Source: Cellulomonas cellasea
Lineage (GTDB): Bacteria > Actinomycetota > Actinomycetes > Actinomycetales > Cellulomonadaceae
Reading direction: 5' to 3'
Length of the DNA stretch: 64,000 bases
NCBI RefSeq assembly: GCF_006538745.1
Contig: NZ_BJLR01000026.1
Coordinates: forward strand, 1 to 64,000
Part shown: piece by piece, positions 6,389 to 14,795 of the stretch
Layout of the letters: every line of letters starts with the position of its first letter
Numbering within the stretch: the first letter of the stretch is position 1
The notes under the pieces: model-generated
What the model was told of the DNA's origin: nothing
Seen by the model: only the letters and a program-made list of their open reading frames with translations
Databases searched by the model: none
Made by a program: the position numbers and the translations under genes

Positions 6389-8689
6389 GTGACCGGCGCC
6401 CCGTACCAGGACCCGCAGCTGCCCGTCGAGCAGCGGGTCAAGGACCTGCTCGAGCGCATGACCCTGCCCGAGAAGGTCGGGCAGATGCTCCAGCTCGACG
6501 CCCAGGGGGACGTCCGGCACCTCGTGGAGGACCTGCACGCGGGCTCGATCCTGCACGCCGCGCCCGAGCAGGTCCTGCGCGCCCACGAGCTGACGGCGGG
6601 CACGCGCCTGCGCATCCCGCTGCTCGTGGCGGAGGACTGCATCCACGGGCACTCGTTCTGGCGGGGCGCGACGATCTTCCCGACCCAGCTCGCGATGGCG
6701 GCGACCTGGGACCCGGCGCTCGTCGAGCGCGTCGCCCGCGTCACGGCCGTCGAGGTCGCCGCGACCGGAATCCACTGGACCTTCTCGCCCGTGCTCTGCA
6801 TCGCGCGCGACCTGCGCTGGGGCCGCGTCGACGAGACGTTCGGCGAGGACCCCCTGCTCATCGGCGAGCTCGCCTCCGCGATGGTCCGCGGGTACCAGGG
6901 CGACGGCCTCGCCGACCCGACCGCCATCCTCGCGACCGCCAAGCACTTCGCCGGGTACTCCGAGACGCAGGGCGGGCGGGACGCGTCCGAGGCCGACATC
7001 TCGCGCCGCAAGCTGCGCTCGTGGTTCCTCCCGCCGTTCGAGCGCGTCGCGCGCGAGGGGTGCCGGACGTTCATGCTCGGCTACCAGACGATGGACGGCG
7101 TCCCGATCACCGTCAACGACTGGCTCCTGAGCGAGGTCCTGCGGGAGGAGTGGGGCTACACCGGGACGCTCGTGACCGACTGGGACAACGTCGGGCGCAT
7201 GGTCTGGGAGCAGAAGGTCCAGCCCGACCACGCGCACGCGGCGGCCGCGGCCGTGCGGGCCGGCAACGACATGATCATGACCACGCCGCAGTTCTTCGAC
7301 GGCGCGCAGGAGGCGATCGGGCGCGGCCTGATCGCCGAGCACGACCTCGACGCGGCCGTCGGGCGGATCCTCACGCTCAAGTTCGAGCTCGGGCTCTTCG
7401 AGGACCCGCGCCGCCCCGACCCGGAGCGCATCGCGGCCGTCGTGGGCGCCGACGAGCACACCGAGGTCAACCTCGACGTGACCCGCCGCTCGCTCGTGCT
7501 GCTGCGCAACGACGGCGTCCTGCCGCTCGCGGGCGGCCACGCACCGGGGAGCCCGACCGACGCGGCAGGGCGCGCGGCCGTCGCCGGGCCGCGGCGCACG
7601 GTGGCGGTCGTCGGCCCGCTCGCCGACGACGCGCAGACCCAGCTCGGCGACTGGGCCGGGTCGTCCGGCCAGGCGGACTGGCTCCGCGACGGGCAGCCGC
7701 GCGAGCTCATCACGACCGTCCTCGACGGCCTGCGCGCGCACGTGCCCGAGGGCTGGACGGTCACCCACGCCCCCGGCGCCCAGATCCTCGACATCACCCC
7801 GGACCCCGAGGGCCCGTTCTTCCCCGACGGCCAGCCGCGCCCGCCGCTCGTCGCGCCCGCGACCCCCGACGAGCAGCTCCTCGCTGACGCCGTGGCGCGC
7901 GCCCACGAGGCCGACTACGTCGTCGCGGTGGTCGGCGACCGCGTCGAGCTCGTCGGCGAGGGCCGCTCGACCGCCACGCTCGAGCTCGTCGGCAGCCAGG
8001 TCGCGCTGCTCGACGCGCTCGCCGCGACCGGGACCCCGCTCGTGGTGGTCCTGCTCGCCTCCAAGCCGCTCGTCCTGCCCGAGTCCGCGCTCGCCGCCGC
8101 GGCCCTGGTGTGGGTCGCGAACCCGGGGATGCAGGGCGGGCGGGCGATCGCCGAGCTGCTCCTCGGTGTGGTCGAGCCGTCGGGGCGCCTGCCGATCTCG
8201 TTCGCGCGGCACGTCGGCCAGCAGCCGACCTACTACAACCAGATCCGCGGGCAGCACGGCACCCGCTACGCCGACCTCACGCAGCGCCCGGCGTTCGTGT
8301 TCGGCGAGGGCCTGTCGTACAGCACGGTCGAGTACTCCGGCCTGCGGCTCGACGCCGACGAGGTCGCCGCCGCGGACGTCCTGCGCGGCGGGGTCACCGT
8401 CCGCAACACCGGCGCACGTCCGGTGCGCGAGACCGTCCAGGTCTACGTGAGCGACACCGTGACGTCCGCGAGCTGGGCCGACCGCGAGCTCAAGACGTTC
8501 ACCCAGGTCGACCTCGCACCCGGCGAGACGCGGGTCGTCGCGCTCGAGCTGCCGGTCGCCGCGTGCACGATCGTCGACGCGCACGGCCGCCGGCTCGTCG
8601 AGCCCGGCGCGTTCGAGCTGCTCGTCGGACCGTCGTCGCGCTCGGAGGACCTGCTGCGTGCGTCGTTCACCGTCCGCGCAGGCGACTGA
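6389..8689 (+). CDS. GH3 beta-glucosidase-type hydrolase
   Basis: The 766-residue enzyme has the three-domain layout of GH3: an N-terminal barrel (about 12-340), an alpha/beta sandwich (about 360-620) and a fibronectin III-like C-terminal domain (about 660-760). The nucleophile is Asp264 in LVTDWDNV; AKHFAGY (185-190) and the EDCIHGHSF region match substrate-binding boxes. Such enzymes release glucose or xylose from beta-linked oligosaccharides. There is no signal peptide, so it should act on imported sugars inside the cell. The GTG start is supported by AAGGAG six bases upstream. It follows the GH13 gene by 160 bases on the same strand; alpha- and beta-specific enzymes side by side suggest mixed oligosaccharide use. 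A hairpin follows the stop. Confidence 0.9.
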   Translation: MTGAPYQDPQLPVEQRVKDLLERMTLPEKVGQMLQLDAQGDVRHLVEDLHAGSILHAAPEQVLRAHELTAGTRLRIPLLVAEDCIHGHSFWRGATIFPTQLAMAATWDPALVERVARVTAVEVAATGIHWTFSPVLCIARDLRWGRVDETFGEDPLLIGELASAMVRGYQGDGLADPTAILATAKHFAGYSETQGGRDASEADISRRKLRSWFLPPFERVAREGCRTFMLGYQTMDGVPITVNDWLLSEVLREEWGYTGTLVTDWDNVGRMVWEQKVQPDHAHAAAAAVRAGNDMIMTTPQFFDGAQEAIGRGLIAEHDLDAAVGRILTLKFELGLFEDPRRPDPERIAAVVGADEHTEVNLDVTRRSLVLLRNDGVLPLAGGHAPGSPTDAAGRAAVAGPRRTVAVVGPLADDAQTQLGDWAGSSGQADWLRDGQPRELITTVLDGLRAHVPEGWTVTHAPGAQILDITPDPEGPFFPDGQPRPPLVAPATPDEQLLADAVARAHEADYVVAVVGDRVELVGEGRSTATLELVGSQVALLDALAATGTPLVVVLLASKPLVLPESALAAAALVWVANPGMQGGRAIAELLLGVVEPSGRLPISFARHVGQQPTYYNQIRGQHGTRYADLTQRPAFVFGEGLSYSTVEYSGLRLDADEVAAADVLRGGVTVRNTGARPVRETVQVYVSDTVTSASWADRELKTFTQVDLAPGETRVVALELPVAACTIVDAHGRRLVEPGAFELLVGPSSRSEDLLRASFTVRAGD

Positions 8690-8715
8690 GCCGTCGGGAG
8701 GCGGGTTCACTCGGA

Positions 8716-8752
8716 CGGGTCGGGCGCCGGGCCTTCACCGGGGCCCGACCCG
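8716..8752 (+). terminator. Stem-loop after the GH3 gene
   Basis: Ten-base arms (8716-8725 and 8743-8752) are perfectly complementary around a 17-base loop, 27 bases past the GH3 stop and 16 bases before the HD-GYP ATG. It could terminate the hydrolase transcript or structure the leader of the next gene. Confidence 0.5.
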
Positions 8753-8768
8753 CACCGATGAACGACCT

Positions 8769-10847
8769 ATGGCCGCGGGACCCACGCAGAACTACGACGA
8801 CGCGACCCTCGGCAGCTGGAGACCTCACCCTGCGCTCGCGGCGGTCGTGCGCGCGGCTGTCGGGCTCGCGCCCCTGCTGATCGCGCTCGCGACCGGCCTC
8901 GCGGCGTACCGGTGGCTCCCACCGGCGCGCGTCGGGCTGCACCCGTGGGTCTGGCTCGCCCTGCAGGTGACCTGCTCGACCGCGGTGCTGCTGCTCGCCG
9001 CGTGGGCCGTGCGCCGGTTCCTGCCGCTCGACGTCCTGCTGCGGCTCAGCCTGTTCCTGCCCGACCGTGCCGCGTCGCGGTTCGCCGTCGCGCGCCGCCG
9101 GCACTCCCCCGCGGTGCTGCACGCCCGCCTCGAGGAGGGCCGCCCGCTGCTCGGGACGGACGACGAGGCCGCGCACGGCGCCGAGCTCCTCGCCCTCGTC
9201 GCGCGGCTGCGGGCGCACGACCGGGGGACGTTCAGCCACAGCGAGCGTGTCCAGGCGCTCGCCGCGCTGATCGGGACCGAGCTCGGGCTCTCCCGCGTCG
9301 AGGCGGCGCAGCTCGGGTGGGCGGCGTTCCTGCACGACATCGGCAAGCTCGAGGTCCCGCGCGAGATCCTCACGAAGCCCGGTCGCCCGACGGACGACGA
9401 GTGGCGGGTCGTGGCATGCCACCCCGAGCACGGCGAGGCGCTCGCCGCGCCGCTGTCGCCGTGGCTCGGGCCGTGGGTCGACGCGGTCGGGCAGCACCAC
9501 GAGCGCTGGGACGGCGCCGGGTACCCGCACGGGCTCGCGGGCGAGCAGATCAGCCTCGGCGCCCGGATCATCGCGGTCGCGGACGCGTTCGACGTCATCA
9601 CCTCGGCGCGGTCCTACAAGAAGCCGCTGTCCGCGAGCGCCGCGCGCACCGAGCTCGCGCGCTGCGCCGGCTCGCAGTTCGACCCCGAGGTCGTCCGCGC
9701 GTTCCTCGCGGTCGGGCTGGGCCGGCTGCGCGCCGTCGCTGGCCCGGCGTCGCTCGTCGCGGCGGTCCCCGGCCTGCGCTCGATGCCGTGGCCCGACCTC
9801 GCGGGTGCGGCCTCGCGGCTCACCGTGGCGGGACCGGCGGCGGGGGCGGCGTCCCTCGCGACCGGGGTCGCGCTCGTGCTCGCGGTCGTCGCTCCCGGGA
9901 CGCCGCTGCTCGCGCCGCTCGGCGGCGGCGGGTCGTCGGTCACCGCGTCGGCCCGGGCCGATGCCGAGGCGGCGCAGGCCGGCTCGGGCGGCGGTTCGGG
10001 GGGCGCGGGGTCCGGCGGGGCCGGGTCCGACGACGCGGTTCCCGGCGGGCTGGGCACCGACGGTCCCGGCCGGGGCGCCGGCGCGGGGCAGGACGGGACG
10101 ACCGTCGCCGGCCTCGGGAGCACGGGCCCGGGCTCGGGCGCCGACGACGGCTCGACCACCGGTGTGCCCGGAGCTCGTCCCGGTGCGACCCCGGTACCGT
10201 CCGAGTCCGCCGCCGCCGCGTGCCGGCGTGCGCGTGGCGGAGCCACCGACCTCGCGCGTGCGGCGCTCTCCCGCTGCCGGCTCACCGGCGACCTCCGGGG
10301 CGCGAACCTCGCCGGCGCCGACCTGAGCGGCGCGACCCTCACGCGCGTCGACCTCACCGGGGCGCGCCTGACCGGGGCGAACCTGCGTGGCGCGGTCGTC
10401 TCGGGGAGCACGTTCGACCGCGCCGACCTCACGGGCGCGGACCTCACCGGCGCGCTCGTGACGTCCTCGACCTTCCGGGCGGCGACGCTCGGCCCGACGA
10501 CGTTCCGGGGCGCGACGCTGCGGGACTGCGTGCTCGACCCCGGTGTCGTGACGAGCCCGGCACCGGCCGGGGGTGTTCCCGCTCCGGCGACCCCCGCGGG
10601 ACCTGCTGCGCCTGCGCCCGCAGCACCCGCACCGGCACGGCCCGTACCGGCAGCACCGGGGCCGGCCGCTCCGGCGCCCGCTGTCCCGGCCGCACCCGCT
10701 CCGGCGGCACCCGCCCCCGCGGGCGGGCAGCCCGCCGGACCCGCGCCCGCCCCGGGCGGCGCCCCGTCCGGCGCGGGAGGACCGGGTGGGGTGGGCGCCA
10801 CGTCGGGCCCGGCGCCGGCCGCCGAGCGGGCGTCCGGACGGCCCTGA
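8769..10847 (+). CDS. Membrane HD-GYP protein with pentapeptide repeats
   Basis: This 692-residue protein joins parts I do not know as a standard fusion. Two membrane helices (about 27-48 and 58-80) precede an HD-GYP domain (about 130-330) with the HD pair at His189-Asp190 (AAFLHDIGKLEVP) and a complete GYP triad at 251-253 (HHERWDGAGYP), so it is a likely cyclic di-GMP phosphodiesterase. A third helix (about 357-384) would send the rest outside: a Gly/Ser linker, a pentapeptide-repeat block (A[DN]LxGA units, about 515-590) flanked by single cysteines, and a Pro/Ala-rich tail of about 95 residues suited to crossing the cell wall. The ATG lacks a clear ribosome-binding site and follows a hairpin closely, so the start is somewhat uncertain. 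The gene stands alone. Confidence 0.85.
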   Translation: MAAGPTQNYDDATLGSWRPHPALAAVVRAAVGLAPLLIALATGLAAYRWLPPARVGLHPWVWLALQVTCSTAVLLLAAWAVRRFLPLDVLLRLSLFLPDRAASRFAVARRRHSPAVLHARLEEGRPLLGTDDEAAHGAELLALVARLRAHDRGTFSHSERVQALAALIGTELGLSRVEAAQLGWAAFLHDIGKLEVPREILTKPGRPTDDEWRVVACHPEHGEALAAPLSPWLGPWVDAVGQHHERWDGAGYPHGLAGEQISLGARIIAVADAFDVITSARSYKKPLSASAARTELARCAGSQFDPEVVRAFLAVGLGRLRAVAGPASLVAAVPGLRSMPWPDLAGAASRLTVAGPAAGAASLATGVALVLAVVAPGTPLLAPLGGGGSSVTASARADAEAAQAGSGGGSGGAGSGGAGSDDAVPGGLGTDGPGRGAGAGQDGTTVAGLGSTGPGSGADDGSTTGVPGARPGATPVPSESAAAACRRARGGATDLARAALSRCRLTGDLRGANLAGADLSGATLTRVDLTGARLTGANLRGAVVSGSTFDRADLTGADLTGALVTSSTFRAATLGPTTFRGATLRDCVLDPGVVTSPAPAGGVPAPATPAGPAAPAPAAPAPARPVPAAPGPAAPAPAVPAAPAPAAPAPAGGQPAGPAPAPGGAPSGAGGPGGVGATSGPAPAAERASGRP

Positions 10848-10854
10848 CGGCCAG

Positions 10855-10951
10855 GGACCGACGAGGACGCCGAGGCTCGGGGACCGACGCGGACACGCTG
10901 ACGGTCACGGACCGACGCGGACGACCCTCACCGTCACGGACCGACGAGGAC
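10855..10951. repeat. Four direct copies of a 14-bp repeat at the lutC 3' end
   Basis: GGACCGACG[AC]GGAC occurs at 10855-10868, 10881-10894, 10909-10922 and 10938-10951, with periods of 26, 28 and 29. The last copy lies inside lutC, encoding its final residues; the last two also share flanking bases on both sides (GTCAC before, GACCC after). This looks like local duplication of the end of lutC into the convergent spacer with the HD-GYP gene. Confidence 0.75.
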
Positions 10952-11614
10952 GACCCGCAGGTCGCGCGGACCGTGCACGCCCTCGACACGCACGAGCTCG
11001 ATGTCGCTCGTCGCGCTGGGCCCGCTGATCCAGGTGAGCGGCCGATCCGGGTGCGCCTCGAGCAGGCGCACGGCCTCCGGGACCGAGCCGACGACCTGGT
11101 CGGCCCGCACGACGCACACGTGCCGGTCCGGGACGAGGGTCAGGACGCGCCGGCCCTGCCCCGGCCCGGCGTCGAGCACGATCGTCCCGGTGTCGGCGAC
11201 GGCGACCCGGCAGCCCGTGACCACGGCGTCCGTCCGGTCGAGCGCGGCGGCACCGAGCGGCCGCCCGGGCTCGTCGGCCAGCACGCTCGCCCCGCCGACC
11301 CTGACCGCGTCGACCCACGCCTCCGGCAGCCCGTGCGGGACGGCCACGGACGCGGCGCCGGCGAGCTCGCGCGCCACGGTCGCCGCGACGTCGTCCGGCC
11401 CGCACCGCGTGACCCGCGCCCGGTAGTCGAGGAGCCGGTGCTCGAGCAGGTCGCACGCGGCCACGGAGCCCGGCGCGGTGCCCGTTGCGACCCGGTACGC
11501 GCGCGGCACGTGGACGGCGCGGGGCCCGCCGGGCACGGGGGACGCGGGCTCCCCGTCCGGCCCCCGGCCGAGCGCCGCCCGCACCGCGGCGAGCACCTCC
11601 TCGCGCGCGGTCAC
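10934..11614 (-). CDS. lutC: Lactate utilization protein C
   Basis: This 226-residue protein belongs to the LutC/YkgG family, a subunit of the LutABC complex that oxidises L-lactate to pyruvate. Conserved stretches include the ADTGTIVLDAGPGQGRR segment and the SATSDIELVRVEGVHGP ending that marks the family. The GTG start overlaps the lutB stop (GTGA), the pattern also seen between lutB and lutA; an upstream ATG 13 codons earlier would overlap lutB much more and is less likely. It is the last gene of the rhamnose-lactate operon. Its last codons contain one copy of the 14-bp repeat that continues past the stop, hinting that the 3' end has been duplicated. Confidence 0.9.
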   Translation of the reverse strand: MTAREEVLAAVRAALGRGPDGEPASPVPGGPRAVHVPRAYRVATGTAPGSVAACDLLEHRLLDYRARVTRCGPDDVAATVARELAGAASVAVPHGLPEAWVDAVRVGGASVLADEPGRPLGAAALDRTDAVVTGCRVAVADTGTIVLDAGPGQGRRVLTLVPDRHVCVVRADQVVGSVPEAVRLLEAHPDRPLTWISGPSATSDIELVRVEGVHGPRDLRVVLVGP

Positions 11615-13113
11615 GGCCGTCCCCGCCCGTCGGTGCGCCGGGCCCGCGCCCACGCGTCACGGAACGACCGCACGGGCAGCGCCGGCAGGTCGCGCCCGGC
11701 CGTCCACAGCGAGCCCGGCCACGGCAGCCGGCGGACGCGGCGACCGCCGAGCACGCGGCCCGCGAGCGCGGACGCCCGCAGCGCCCAGCGGAACCGCGGT
11801 CCGGAGGACAGCACCGCGGCCGCGGCACCCATCGCGGCGCCCGCGGCGGTCGGGCGGCGCGGCGCGCCGTCGTGCAGCGCCCGGTCGCGCAGGTGCACGA
11901 GCGCCGTGGGGATGTCGATCTTGACCGGGCAGGCGTCGTAGCACGCGCCGCACAGCGTGCTCGCGAACGGCAGCGACGCGGTGGCCTCGTCGGCGTCGTC
12001 GAGCCCGAGGAGCTGTGGGGTCAGGATCGCGCCGATCGGGCCCGGGTACACCGAGCCGTACGCGTGCCCGCCGGTGCGCTCGTAGACCGGGCACACGTTG
12101 AGGCACGCCGAGCAGCGGATGCAGTGCAGCGCCTGGCGCCCGATCTCGTCGGCGAGCGCGCGGGTGCGGCCGTTGTCGAGCAGCACGAGGTGGAAGTCCT
12201 GCGGGCCGTCGCCGGGGGTCACGCCGGTCCACATCGTCGTGTACGGGTTCATGCGCTCGCCGGTCGAGGAGCGGGGCAGGAGCTGGAGGAAGACCTCGAG
12301 GTCACGGAAGTCGGGGAGCACCTTCTCGATGCCCATCACGGTGACGAGGGTCCGGGGCAGCGTGAGGCACATGCGGCCGTTGCCCTCGGACTCCACGACC
12401 GCGACGGTGCCGGTCCCGGCGATCGCGAGGTTCGCGCCGCTGATCGCGACGTCGGCCCGCAGGAACAGCGCCCGCAGGTGGGCCCGGGCGGCCATGGCGA
12501 GCGCGGCCGGCTCGTTGGTCAGCCCCGCGGGGGCGTCGGGCATCCGGGTGCGGAAGACGTCGCGGATCTCGTCGCGGTTGCGGTGGATCGCGGGCACCAG
12601 GATGTGCGACGGCCGGTCCCCCGCGAGCTGCACGATGAGCTCGGCGAGGTCGGTCTCGTGCGCCGCGATGCCCTCCGCCTCGAGGTGCTCGTTGAGGCCG
12701 ATCTCCTGGGTCGCCATCGACTTGACCTTGACGACCTCGCGCGCGCCGGCCGCCCGCACGAGGTCGGTCACGATGCGGTTCGCCTCCGCGGCGTCGCGGG
12801 CCCAGTGCACCGTCCCGCCGCGCGCGGTGACGGTGACCTCGAGCTGCTCGAGCAGCTCGGGGAGCCGCTCCATGGCGTCGGCCTTGATCGCGGCCCCGGC
12901 GTCGCGCAGCGCCTCCCAGTCGGGCAGCTCGGCGGTGACCGCGACGCGCTTGTCGCGGATCGTGCGCGTCGCGCGGCGCAGGTTGGTGCGCAGCTGGGCG
13001 TCCCCGAGCGTCCCGCGGGCCGCCTCGGGGAACGTCGGGCCCCAGCGGAGCGGGTCGAGCGGCTCGGCCGCGGGCTTCGGCGGCACGCCCGGCATGCCGA
13101 GGTAGGTGCTCAC
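11611..13113 (-). CDS. lutB: Lactate utilization iron-sulfur protein B
   Basis: The 500-residue protein is the LutB/YkgF subunit of the lactate-oxidising complex. Two ferredoxin-like 4Fe-4S motifs lie near the C-terminus: CIRCSACLNVCPVY (from residue 331) and CGACYDACPVKID (from about 388). The N-terminal two thirds hold the LUD domain, with VVKVKSMATQEIGLNEHLE and AISGANLAIAGTGTVAVVESEGNGRM as landmarks. The complex is cytoplasmic or membrane-associated and passes electrons on to the respiratory chain. GTG start and stop both overlap neighbours by four bases, so lutA, lutB and lutC should be made in fixed ratio. Confidence 0.93.
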   Translation of the reverse strand: MSTYLGMPGVPPKPAAEPLDPLRWGPTFPEAARGTLGDAQLRTNLRRATRTIRDKRVAVTAELPDWEALRDAGAAIKADAMERLPELLEQLEVTVTARGGTVHWARDAAEANRIVTDLVRAAGAREVVKVKSMATQEIGLNEHLEAEGIAAHETDLAELIVQLAGDRPSHILVPAIHRNRDEIRDVFRTRMPDAPAGLTNEPAALAMAARAHLRALFLRADVAISGANLAIAGTGTVAVVESEGNGRMCLTLPRTLVTVMGIEKVLPDFRDLEVFLQLLPRSSTGERMNPYTTMWTGVTPGDGPQDFHLVLLDNGRTRALADEIGRQALHCIRCSACLNVCPVYERTGGHAYGSVYPGPIGAILTPQLLGLDDADEATASLPFASTLCGACYDACPVKIDIPTALVHLRDRALHDGAPRRPTAAGAAMGAAAAVLSSGPRFRWALRASALAGRVLGGRRVRRLPWPGSLWTAGRDLPALPVRSFRDAWARARRTDGRGRP

Positions 13114-13907
13114 GAGGCGCTCCGGGCTGCTGCGGGGCGCGTGCCCGGGGGTCGCCACGGCTCTCCGCGCGTCGCGGCCAGGATCTCCGCGAGGTGGACC
13201 GCGCGGACCCCCGCTCCCCGCCGCGAGAGCGCGCCGTCGATGTTCATCAGGCACGACCAGTCCCCCGCCGTCACGACCTCGGCGCCTGAGGCCTGCACGC
13301 AGTCGGCCTTGTCGGAGACCATCGCGACCGACGTTGCGGAGTTCTTGAGCGCGAACGTGCCGCCGAACCCGCAGCACTGGTCGGCGTCGGGCAGGTCGAC
13401 GAGCCGGAGCCCGTCGACCTGCCCCAGGAGCCGCGTGGGCCGGTCGCCGACCCGGAGCATCCGCAGCGAGTGGCACGTGGGGTGGTACGTCACGGTGTGC
13501 GGGAACCACGCCCCCACGTCGGTCACGCCGAGCACGTCGACGAGCAGCTCCGACAGCTCGTACGTGCGCGCGGCGACCCGCTCGGCGGCGACGGCCAGCC
13601 GCTCGTCGCCCGCCTGCCGCGCGACGCGGGCCTGCTGGTGCCGGGTCGACCCGACGCACGACCCCGAGGGGGCGACGACCGCGTCCCACTCCCCCGCGAC
13701 GACCGGCCAGAACGCCCGCACGTGGTTGCGCACGACCGGCTCGGCCTGCGCCGGGTAGCCGGAGTTCACGTGCATCTGCCCGCAGCACGCCTGACCGGGC
13801 GGCACGACGACCTCGTGGCCCAGGCGCTCGAGCAGGCGCACCGTCGCCGCGGCGGCGTGCGGGAACAGGCCGTCGACGAGGCACGTCGTGAACAGGGCGA
13901 TGCGCAT
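13110..13907 (-). CDS. lutA: Lactate utilization protein A (CCG-domain protein)
   Basis: This 265-residue protein is the LutA/YkgE subunit, related to GlcF and heterodisulfide reductase subunits. Two cysteine-rich CCG motifs are present, QACCGQMHVNSGY and DQCCGFGGTF, which in this family bind a non-cubane iron-sulfur centre. The ATG is supported by GGAAGGGG upstream. Only 27 bases separate it from rhaD, so lactate oxidation genes are read from the rhamnose promoter. That is metabolically sensible: rhamnose breakdown yields lactaldehyde, which the fused dehydrogenase upstream can oxidise to lactate. Confidence 0.92.
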   Translation of the reverse strand: MRIALFTTCLVDGLFPHAAAATVRLLERLGHEVVVPPGQACCGQMHVNSGYPAQAEPVVRNHVRAFWPVVAGEWDAVVAPSGSCVGSTRHQQARVARQAGDERLAVAAERVAARTYELSELLVDVLGVTDVGAWFPHTVTYHPTCHSLRMLRVGDRPTRLLGQVDGLRLVDLPDADQCCGFGGTFALKNSATSVAMVSDKADCVQASGAEVVTAGDWSCLMNIDGALSRRGAGVRAVHLAEILAATRGEPWRPPGTRPAAARSAS

Positions 13908-13934
13908 GCGGTCCCCTTCCGGGCGGACGTCGGC

Positions 13935-14762
13935 TCAGTGGACCCAGGGCGAGACGATCCCGAACTGGGCGGCGACCTCGGAGATCTCCGCGTCCGTGAG
14001 CCCCTCCGCGGCACCGCCCGCGACGATGTTCATGTACTCGTACCGCGCGCCCGTCTCGGCGTACTCGATCCGGTCGACCGCGCGCGTCACAGAGACGTCC
14101 GAGCGCGCCATGATGCCGTGCTTGGACCACAGCACGATCTGGTGCTCCCGGAGCCCCTCGACGTTGGCCTTCATCATCCCCTCGGACCCGGGGACCAGGA
14201 ACGGCAGGACCCCGATCCCCTCGGACAGGGCGACGATACTCTCCGGCTCCCAGCGAAGCACGCGCGCGTTGAACGCCGCGGTGTCGCGGTACGCCGGGAT
14301 GTGCGAGAGGTACGTCAGGTGCATCGGCTGGGCGTGCACGACGGCGTGGAGGTCGAGCCCGCGGCGGGCGACGTGGTCCTGGTGCACGGCGAGGTGGGAG
14401 TTGAGCTCGCTCGTGAGCTGCTCGAAGAGCCGGCGCGGCGAGGTGAACAGCGTCGCCGTCAGGCCGTCCCCGTGCACCCGGAGCGCCCCGACGTTGGCCT
14501 CGGGGTCCTGGTGGATCTGGCGCAGCCGCCGGCCCGAGCCGGTGACGAGCAGCGTGCGGCCCGCGAGCGCGGGGACGGGGAGCGGCAGCGCGACGTCCTC
14601 CTGCTGCGGGAAGCGGTGGCGCAGCTCGACGTCCCACCCGGCGTACACGGAGATGTTGCCGGCGCCTGCCTCGCTCGCGTCGATGTCGCTGATGCGGCTC
14701 CCGGCGGCGCCCATCGAGCGCAGCAGCTCGTCGAGCTCGGGGAACGGTCCTGCGTCGGGCAT
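13935..14762 (-). CDS. rhaD: Rhamnulose-1-phosphate aldolase, class II
   Basis: The 275-residue protein is a class II aldolase of the RhaD type, splitting L-rhamnulose 1-phosphate into dihydroxyacetone phosphate and L-lactaldehyde with a metal ion. GAGNISVY near residue 33 and the SKHGIMARS segment (metal-binding His) are typical. The VVHAQPMHL segment aligns with the His-Cys-His of Escherichia coli RhaD but reads His-Ala-Gln, so the second ligand may differ or the metal may be held otherwise. A second aldolase for the same step lies two genes upstream as part of a fusion, making this enzyme apparently redundant. Confidence 0.88.
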   Translation of the reverse strand: MPDAGPFPELDELLRSMGAAGSRISDIDASEAGAGNISVYAGWDVELRHRFPQQEDVALPLPVPALAGRTLLVTGSGRRLRQIHQDPEANVGALRVHGDGLTATLFTSPRRLFEQLTSELNSHLAVHQDHVARRGLDLHAVVHAQPMHLTYLSHIPAYRDTAAFNARVLRWEPESIVALSEGIGVLPFLVPGSEGMMKANVEGLREHQIVLWSKHGIMARSDVSVTRAVDRIEYAETGARYEYMNIVAGGAAEGLTDAEISEVAAQFGIVSPWVH

Positions 14763-14795
14763 GTCGGATCCTTCGTCGGTCGGCCGGGGCTGGGC

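Noticed and set aside
10570-10800. Repetitive GCACCCGC/CCGGC sequence that might be an intergenic repeat.
   Set aside because: It is the coding sequence for the Pro/Ala tail of the HD-GYP protein.
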